DNA from: Chloroflexota bacterium
GTDB lineage: Bacteria > Chloroflexota > Anaerolineae > Anaerolineales > Villigracilaceae
Reading direction: 5' to 3'
Assembly (NCBI GenBank): GCA_021787595.1
Contig: JAJYLQ010000028.1
Coordinates: 1-42,055, forward strand
Length of the DNA stretch: 42,055 bases
In this document: in pieces, positions 37,927-42,055 of the stretch
Layout of the letters: each line of letters opens with the position of its first letter
Position numbering within the stretch: position 1 is the first letter of the stretch
The notes under the pieces: generated by a model
What the model saw: only the letters and a program-made list of their open reading frames with translations
What the model was told of the DNA's origin: nothing
Databases searched by the model: none
Program-made: the position numbers and the translations under genes

Positions 37927-38855
37927 ACGATATCGCTTCTGCCGGCGTCTTGGGCGGCATTCTGATTTCGATGATTCGCCTGGCTACGCCATTCCTCTAC
38001 GCGGCCGTCGGCGAAACTTTTGCACAGACCTCCGGCGTGGTGAACCTCGGCGTGGACGGCATCATGCTGCTCAGCGCGTACGGCGCATTTTATGTGGCGC
38101 TGAACACCGGCAATTTGTGGCTTGCCCTGCTGACTGCTGCGGCCATTGGATTGTTGATGGGGTTATTGATGTCCTTCATCAGTGTTACGCTCAAGGCGGA
38201 ACAGGGCATCAGCGGCATCGGCTTGTATATGTTTGGGCTTGGCATGTCCAGCCTTTTGTTCAAGATCACCATCGGCACGGTAAAAACAATTGACGGGTTC
38301 CAGCCGGTCAAAATTCCGCTGTTGGGGAATATTCCCGGAGTCGGCCCAATTTTATTTACTCACAGCCTTCCGGTTTATGGCGCCTTTCTATTGGTGCCGA
38401 TCGCGTGGTGGGTATTGGACAAGACAACGCTGGGGCTCAAAATCAAATCGGTCGGACAAAATCCCGCAGCCGCCGATTCGCTCGGGATCAACGTGGACCG
38501 CATCCGTTATTTCAGCGTTTGTCTTGGCGCGGTGCTGGCCGGACTCGCGGGCGCATCGTTATCCACCGCGTTGGTTGATCTATTCCAGGATAACTTGACC
38601 GCCGGGCAGGGGTTCATCGCTGTGGCCCTGGTTTATTTCGGCGGGTGGAATCCGTGGGGTGTGCTGGGCGGCGCTTTGCTGTTTAGCGTTGTCAATTCGA
38701 TCCAGTTGTGGATGCAGGTTCTGGGTGTTAAGATTCCGTCCGATGTGGCAGTCATGCTCCCTTATCTGCTGACGATCGCTGCATTGACCGTGACCGTCAA
38801 CCGGGTGCGCCAGCCGGCTGCGCTCAACAAGCCCTTTGAAAGAGGCGAGAGTTAA
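37923..38855 (+). CDS. ABC importer permease, BMP/nucleoside type (second subunit)
   Basis: 310 residues with eight or more membrane helices. It resembles the NupC/YufQ-like partner: TSGVVNLGVDGIMLLSAYGAF, ISGIGLYMFGLGMSSLLF, GQNPAAADSLGINVDRIRYFSVCLGAVLAGLAGA, GQGFIAVALVYFGGWNPWGVLGGALLF. It forms the heteromeric transmembrane channel with the preceding permease. Its ATG overlaps the upstream stop, which suggests coupled synthesis in equal amounts. Confidence 0.92.
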   Translation: MNDIASAGVLGGILISMIRLATPFLYAAVGETFAQTSGVVNLGVDGIMLLSAYGAFYVALNTGNLWLALLTAAAIGLLMGLLMSFISVTLKAEQGISGIGLYMFGLGMSSLLFKITIGTVKTIDGFQPVKIPLLGNIPGVGPILFTHSLPVYGAFLLVPIAWWVLDKTTLGLKIKSVGQNPAAADSLGINVDRIRYFSVCLGAVLAGLAGASLSTALVDLFQDNLTAGQGFIAVALVYFGGWNPWGVLGGALLFSVVNSIQLWMQVLGVKIPSDVAVMLPYLLTIAALTVTVNRVRQPAALNKPFERGES

Positions 38856-38905
38856 TCCCTGCAGCAAGGAGGTGGAAGGATCGGCATAAAGATATGAAAT
38901 CTGGT

Positions 38906-38941
38906 GTTACCGCTGGCCATCGGGCCAGCCATTGGAGTAAC
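38906..38941. promoter_or_regulatory. Intercistronic hairpin before the binding-protein gene
   Basis: Outer arms GTTAC / GTAAC and inner arms GCTGGCC (38912-38918) / GGCCAGC (38923-38929). There is no T-run. Such hairpins often protect the message of the abundant binding protein; here it lies 36 nt before that gene. Confidence 0.5.
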
Positions 38942-38976
38942 GTGAAAGTCAAAAGATTCTTCTACAGGAGGAAGAA

Positions 38977-40044
38977 ATGAAACACAAGAGTATGTTGTTT
39001 GTGGTCGCATTGCTGGTTGCCATGCTGGCCGTTGCTTGTGGGCCTGCAGCAACTCCAGCGCCCACCGCTGCGCCGGCCACCCAGGCTCCGGTCGCGACCG
39101 AAGCGCCGGCCGCCGCGCCGACTGCTGCTCCAGCCGCAAAGCCGTTCCGCATTGCCGTCATCATGCCGAGCGCGACGAATGATGCGGCGTTCAGCCAATC
39201 CATGTGGACCGCGTTGCAATCGGTTCAGAAGGACATGGGCGGTCCGTCGGCTCTCGAGATCGCTTACACGGATAACTTGTTCAGCGTGCCGGATGCGGCG
39301 GCGGCCATCCGCGATTATGCCAGCAAGGGTTATGACATTGTGATTGCCCACGGCTCGCAATATGGCTCCTCGGTGCAGGATATCGCCCCGGATTTTCCCA
39401 ACACAACCTTTGCGTGGGGAACGGATGTCAATACGTTCGGCATGAAAAATGTATATGCCTACACCGCCGCTGCGGAAGAAGGCGGCTATATCAACGGCGT
39501 GATGGCGGCCAAGCTGACCAAGAGCAAGATCATCGGCGTGACCGGCCCTGTCGAAGTCGGTGATGCAAAAACCTACATTGATGGATTCGTTCAGGGCGTG
39601 GCTTCGGTGGATCCGAGCATCAAAGTCAACAAGACTTGGACCGGCTCGTTCTCCGATGTGGCTTTGATGACGGCTGCCGCCAAGACCCACATTGCTGCCG
39701 GCGCCGATATCCTGACCGGTTCATCGCAATCTGTCGTCGGTTCGATTGGCGCAGCCAAGGACGCGGGCAATGTCTTGTGGTTCGGCACGCAAGCCGACCA
39801 GGCTTCGCTGGCCCCCAATCTGGTAGTTGCCAGCCAGGTTTATGACTGGACTGCAATGCTCAAGGATATGATTGCAAAGCACCAGGCTGGAACGTTGGGC
39901 GGCACTGTGTACACGCTAACACTCAGCAACGGCGGTTTGAAGATTGCCTACAACCCCGGCTACAATTTACCTGCTGATGTCAAAGCGGCCGGTGATGCGG
40001 CCATCAAAGGAATCCAGGACGGCTCGATAAAGGTCAATCCGTAA
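38977..40044 (+). CDS. BMP-family substrate-binding lipoprotein of the ABC importer
   Basis: 355 residues. Lipoprotein signal MKHKSMLFVVALLVAMLAVAC with Cys21 as lipid site, then a Pro/Ala/Thr linker (~22-50). The BMP domain (~52-350) is shown by AVIMPSATNDAAFSQSMWTAL, YDIVIAHGSQYGSSVQDIAPDFPNTTFAWG, AAEEGGYINGVMAAKLTKS and GADILTGSSQSVVGSIGAAKD. BMP/PnrA/BmpA proteins bind nucleosides or related compounds outside the membrane; the exact ligand cannot be told. GGAGGAAG gives it the best ribosome site in the operon, consistent with high expression. The gene order (permease, permease, BMP, ATPase) differs from the usual BMP-first order. Confidence 0.93.
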   Translation: MKHKSMLFVVALLVAMLAVACGPAATPAPTAAPATQAPVATEAPAAAPTAAPAAKPFRIAVIMPSATNDAAFSQSMWTALQSVQKDMGGPSALEIAYTDNLFSVPDAAAAIRDYASKGYDIVIAHGSQYGSSVQDIAPDFPNTTFAWGTDVNTFGMKNVYAYTAAAEEGGYINGVMAAKLTKSKIIGVTGPVEVGDAKTYIDGFVQGVASVDPSIKVNKTWTGSFSDVALMTAAAKTHIAAGADILTGSSQSVVGSIGAAKDAGNVLWFGTQADQASLAPNLVVASQVYDWTAMLKDMIAKHQAGTLGGTVYTLTLSNGGLKIAYNPGYNLPADVKAAGDAAIKGIQDGSIKVNP

Positions 40045-40060
40045 TTGACCAGGATTTACA

Positions 40061-40094
40061 TTCTCTCTCCTGCAAATCATCGCAGGAGAGAGAA
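40061..40094. promoter_or_regulatory. 13-bp hairpin between BMP and ATPase genes
   Basis: TTCTCTCTCCTGC (40061-40073) pairs perfectly with GCAGGAGAGAGAA (40082-40094). It is followed by CGATTTAAAG, not a real T-run, so partial termination or 3' protection of the binding-protein message is more likely than a full stop. Confidence 0.55.
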
Positions 40095-40141
40095 CGATTT
40101 AAAGTTTTTGCAGATCAAGCTTTGAGTAACAGTGGCGTGTT

Positions 40142-41698
40142 ATGAAATCTGAGAGTCAGAACATCAAAAGCCGGCGTATTCAACATGTCGAAATGCGGAA
40201 TATTGTCAAGCGCTTTCCGGGCGTGTTGGCAAACTCCAGGGTTTCGTTCGACGTTCACGCGGGGGAAATTCACGCGCTGCTTGGAGAAAACGGCGCGGGC
40301 AAAAGCACGTTGATGCGGCAGTTGTACGGACTGTATCAGCCGGACGAAGGCGAAATCGTCATTGACGGCAGGCCTTATGTTTTCCGTTCGCCCGCGGATG
40401 CGATTCGCGCCGGGATCGGGATGATCCACCAGCACTTCATGCTGGTTCCAACGCTGACGGTCACGCAAAATGTGGCGCTCGGACTCCGGTCTTCGCGCGA
40501 GCCGCTTCTCGATCTGGATAAAGTCACCCGGCGCATTCAGGAACTTTCTGAAGCGTATGGATTGAAAGTGGATCCGCACGCTTTCGTCTGGCAGCTTTCC
40601 GTCGGCGAGCAGCAGCGCGTCGAAATCATGAAGGCTTTGTACCGCGGCGCCAGCCTGATCATCCTGGACGAGCCGACCGCCGTGCTGACTCCGCAGGAGG
40701 TCAATGATCTGTTTGCGACTCTGCGCCGCATGGTTCAGGAAGGTCATTCGCTGGTTTTCATTTCGCACAAATTGCACGAAGTGATGGACATCAGCGACCG
40801 CATCACGGTCCTGCGCGATGGAAAGGTGATCGGCACGCGTCCGACGCGCGAAGTGACCCGCGACGAATTGGTCAGGATGATGGTCGGGCGCGAACTCAAA
40901 GAGCTTGAGCCGCGTCCGCTCAAGCCGGGGCCGGCCGCGCTTAAGATAGAAGGACTGAAAACCGTGGGGGATCGCGGCACCGAGTCCCTGCACGGGATTG
41001 ATTTGCAGATCCATGCCGGTGAAATCCTTGGACTGGCGGGCGTCTCCGGCAATGGGCAGCGTGAACTGGCTGAATGTCTGGCCGGGATGCGGAAAGCGAT
41101 CGCTGGAAGAATAACGGTTGGACAAAACGACATTACCGCATCCACGCTCAATCAGCGAATTGATGCAGGGATGGCTTACATTCCCGAAGAGCGGATGCGC
41201 GATGGAGCTATCCGTGAATTTTCAGTGGAAGAGAATATCTATCTGCACGATCATTCGTCCGCCCAATATACACATGGCATCTTTCTTGATTTCCCGCGCA
41301 TGGAGTCTCATGCTGTTGACCTGGTGGATGAATTTACGGTAAAAACGCCGAGCCTCGATACGCCGCTCAAGAATCTTTCCGGTGGAAATATTCAAAAGCT
41401 GATTATGGCGCGCGAACTTTCGCGCCGGCCCGAGGCTCTGATCGCGGCCCAGCCCACGCGCGGCGTGGACATCGGCGCGACGGAATACATCCATCAGCGC
41501 CTGCTTGCGCAGCGCGAAGCGGGAACGGCCATCTTGTTGATCTCAGAAGACTTGGATGAAATCCGCACGCTGTCCGACCGCATCGCGATCATCTATGAAG
41601 GCAGGATCGTTGGCGTTGTCCAGCGCGGGCAAGCCACCATCGAGCAGATTGGCTTGATGATGGCGGGCATCTCGATGAAAGAGGCCATGCATGGTTGA
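40142..41698 (+). CDS. ABC importer ATP-binding protein with two nucleotide-binding domains
   Basis: 518 residues, a tandem-NBD ATPase of the sugar/nucleoside class. NBD1: Walker A GENGAGKST, Q-loop MIHQHFMLVPTLTV, signature LSVGEQQRVEIMKALYRGA, Walker B LIILDEPTAVLTPQE, switch ISHKLHE. NBD2: degenerate Walker A GVSGNGQRE, signature LSGGNIQKLIMARELSRRP and Walker B-like EALIAAQPTRGVDIG, where the usual Asp-Glu is replaced. One ATP site is therefore likely non-hydrolytic, as in relatives. It completes the importer. A strong terminator follows. Confidence 0.94.
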   Translation: MKSESQNIKSRRIQHVEMRNIVKRFPGVLANSRVSFDVHAGEIHALLGENGAGKSTLMRQLYGLYQPDEGEIVIDGRPYVFRSPADAIRAGIGMIHQHFMLVPTLTVTQNVALGLRSSREPLLDLDKVTRRIQELSEAYGLKVDPHAFVWQLSVGEQQRVEIMKALYRGASLIILDEPTAVLTPQEVNDLFATLRRMVQEGHSLVFISHKLHEVMDISDRITVLRDGKVIGTRPTREVTRDELVRMMVGRELKELEPRPLKPGPAALKIEGLKTVGDRGTESLHGIDLQIHAGEILGLAGVSGNGQRELAECLAGMRKAIAGRITVGQNDITASTLNQRIDAGMAYIPEERMRDGAIREFSVEENIYLHDHSSAQYTHGIFLDFPRMESHAVDLVDEFTVKTPSLDTPLKNLSGGNIQKLIMARELSRRPEALIAAQPTRGVDIGATEYIHQRLLAQREAGTAILLISEDLDEIRTLSDRIAIIYEGRIVGVVQRGQATIEQIGLMMAGISMKEAMHG

Positions 41699-41740
41699 GC
41701 AGAAAATTCAGGAAAAAATCTGTTGAAGCACTCATACAAT

Positions 41741-41772
41741 AAAAAGCGCCGATAAAGGTTTCGGCGCTTTTT
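41741..41772. terminator. Bidirectional intrinsic terminator of the ABC operon
   Basis: AAAAAGCGCCGA (41741-41752) and TCGGCGCTTTTT (41761-41772) form a 12-bp stem with an 8-nt loop, with A-run and T-run in the stem ends. It lies 43 nt after the ATPase stop. Confidence 0.9.
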
Positions 41773-41779
41773 AATTCCT

Positions 41780-41930
41780 GGCTCTACCGTTTCCAGCGGG
41801 ACGAGCAATAAACTTAACAGCTCTTTGCCACGAATTCCACGAATGGTCGCGAATGTCTCCAAAAAATTCGTGCGAATTCGCGAAATTCGTGGCTGAGGAT
41901 TTGGCTTTCCCGTTAAAAGCGGGAGAGCCT
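41780..41930 (-). repeat. Right long inverted repeat of the GntR/ABC cassette
   Basis: 151 bp; its reverse complement matches 35633-35765 with two mismatches and an 18-bp internal addition of CGAATT-type sequence (near 41865-41890). The two copies are inverted and ~6.0 kb apart, with the whole regulator-importer unit between them. Confidence 0.85.
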
Positions 41931-41973
41931 AATATTACAGCGCAAGGTCGAGCAATCGTTCCCTGCCAATTCT

Positions 41974-42046
41974 CCCTCACCCTTTCCCTCTCCCAAAGGG
42001 AGAGGAGACTCCCTTCCCCATTCGGGGGAAGGGTTGGGGATGAGGG
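41974..42046. repeat. Long hairpin repeat at the right end
   Basis: Nested arms CCCTCACCC ... GGGATGAGGG, CCCTCTCCC-AAA-GGGAGAGG and CCCTTCCCC-ATTC-GGGGGAAGGG. It is the same family as 15928-15950 and 24612-24659. No gene is seen in 41773-42055. Confidence 0.7.
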
Positions 42047-42055
42047 CGAAAACGG

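Noticed and set aside
40115-41125. Long minus-strand open frame (336 codons) opposite the ABC ATPase gene
   Set aside because: Antisense of a gene with unmistakable Walker and signature motifs; no protein features of its own.

Overview
The window looks like a chromosomal segment of a Chloroflexota bacterium, probably Anaerolineae. That rests on the protein flavour (Ffh, TyrRS, S16, RimM, DprA, TopA with an extra N-terminal zinc domain), moderate GC, extended -10 promoters of the form TGGTAWAAT, and a very high load of small dispersed palindromic repeats. The taxonomic call is an inference; no rRNA is present. A heme A synthase gene suggests an aerobic respiratory chain.

Layout. 1-2164: a lipoprotein gene and tyrS, the latter behind a leader that can fold into a terminator or a competing hairpin. 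2299-2593: a minus-strand tRNA cluster (Phe, Gly, Cys) with a consensus promoter. 2961-4286: ffh. 4287-11200: an accessory region starting exactly at the ffh 3' end. It holds a YgiT-like zinc-finger gene, a VapBC toxin-antitoxin pair, a TolB-like propeller, an HGSNAT-like membrane protein, a PrsW-like membrane protein fused to GAF, decayed gene fragments, and four extra copies of the last ~50 bases of ffh. 11225-15341: small membrane protein, ferredoxin, ICMT-like methyltransferase, response regulator, SAM methyltransferase, sensor kinase. 15569-16763: rpsP-khpA-rimM, the genes that usually sit directly after ffh. 16840-22711: dprA, a mannose-1-phosphate guanylyltransferase, topA and a membrane protein. 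22976-24601 (minus): greA and dgt. 24664-25431 (minus): a tRNA-Leu(UAA) gene split by a 684-nt group I intron that encodes an HNH endonuclease. 25693-29792: small hypotheticals, a YwaF-like membrane protein, heme A synthase and a 7Fe-type ferredoxin. 30234-35425: an HtrA-like protease without PDZ, then a MoxR / DUF58 / VWA / VWA operon. 35954-41698: a GntR regulator and a BMP-type (nucleoside-like) ABC importer, bracketed by ~133-151 bp inverted repeats.

The strongest observations are: (1) the tRNA-Leu(UAA) group I intron with an HNH gene whose last codons form one strand of the ribozyme P6 helix; (2) serial in-frame, mostly synonymously diverged copies of the ffh 3' end, suggesting that the end of ffh has been a repeated insertion or recombination site that separated ffh from rpsP; (3) the long inverted repeats around the GntR/ABC importer cassette.

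All functional calls come from reading motifs by eye. No database search or structure calculation was run.
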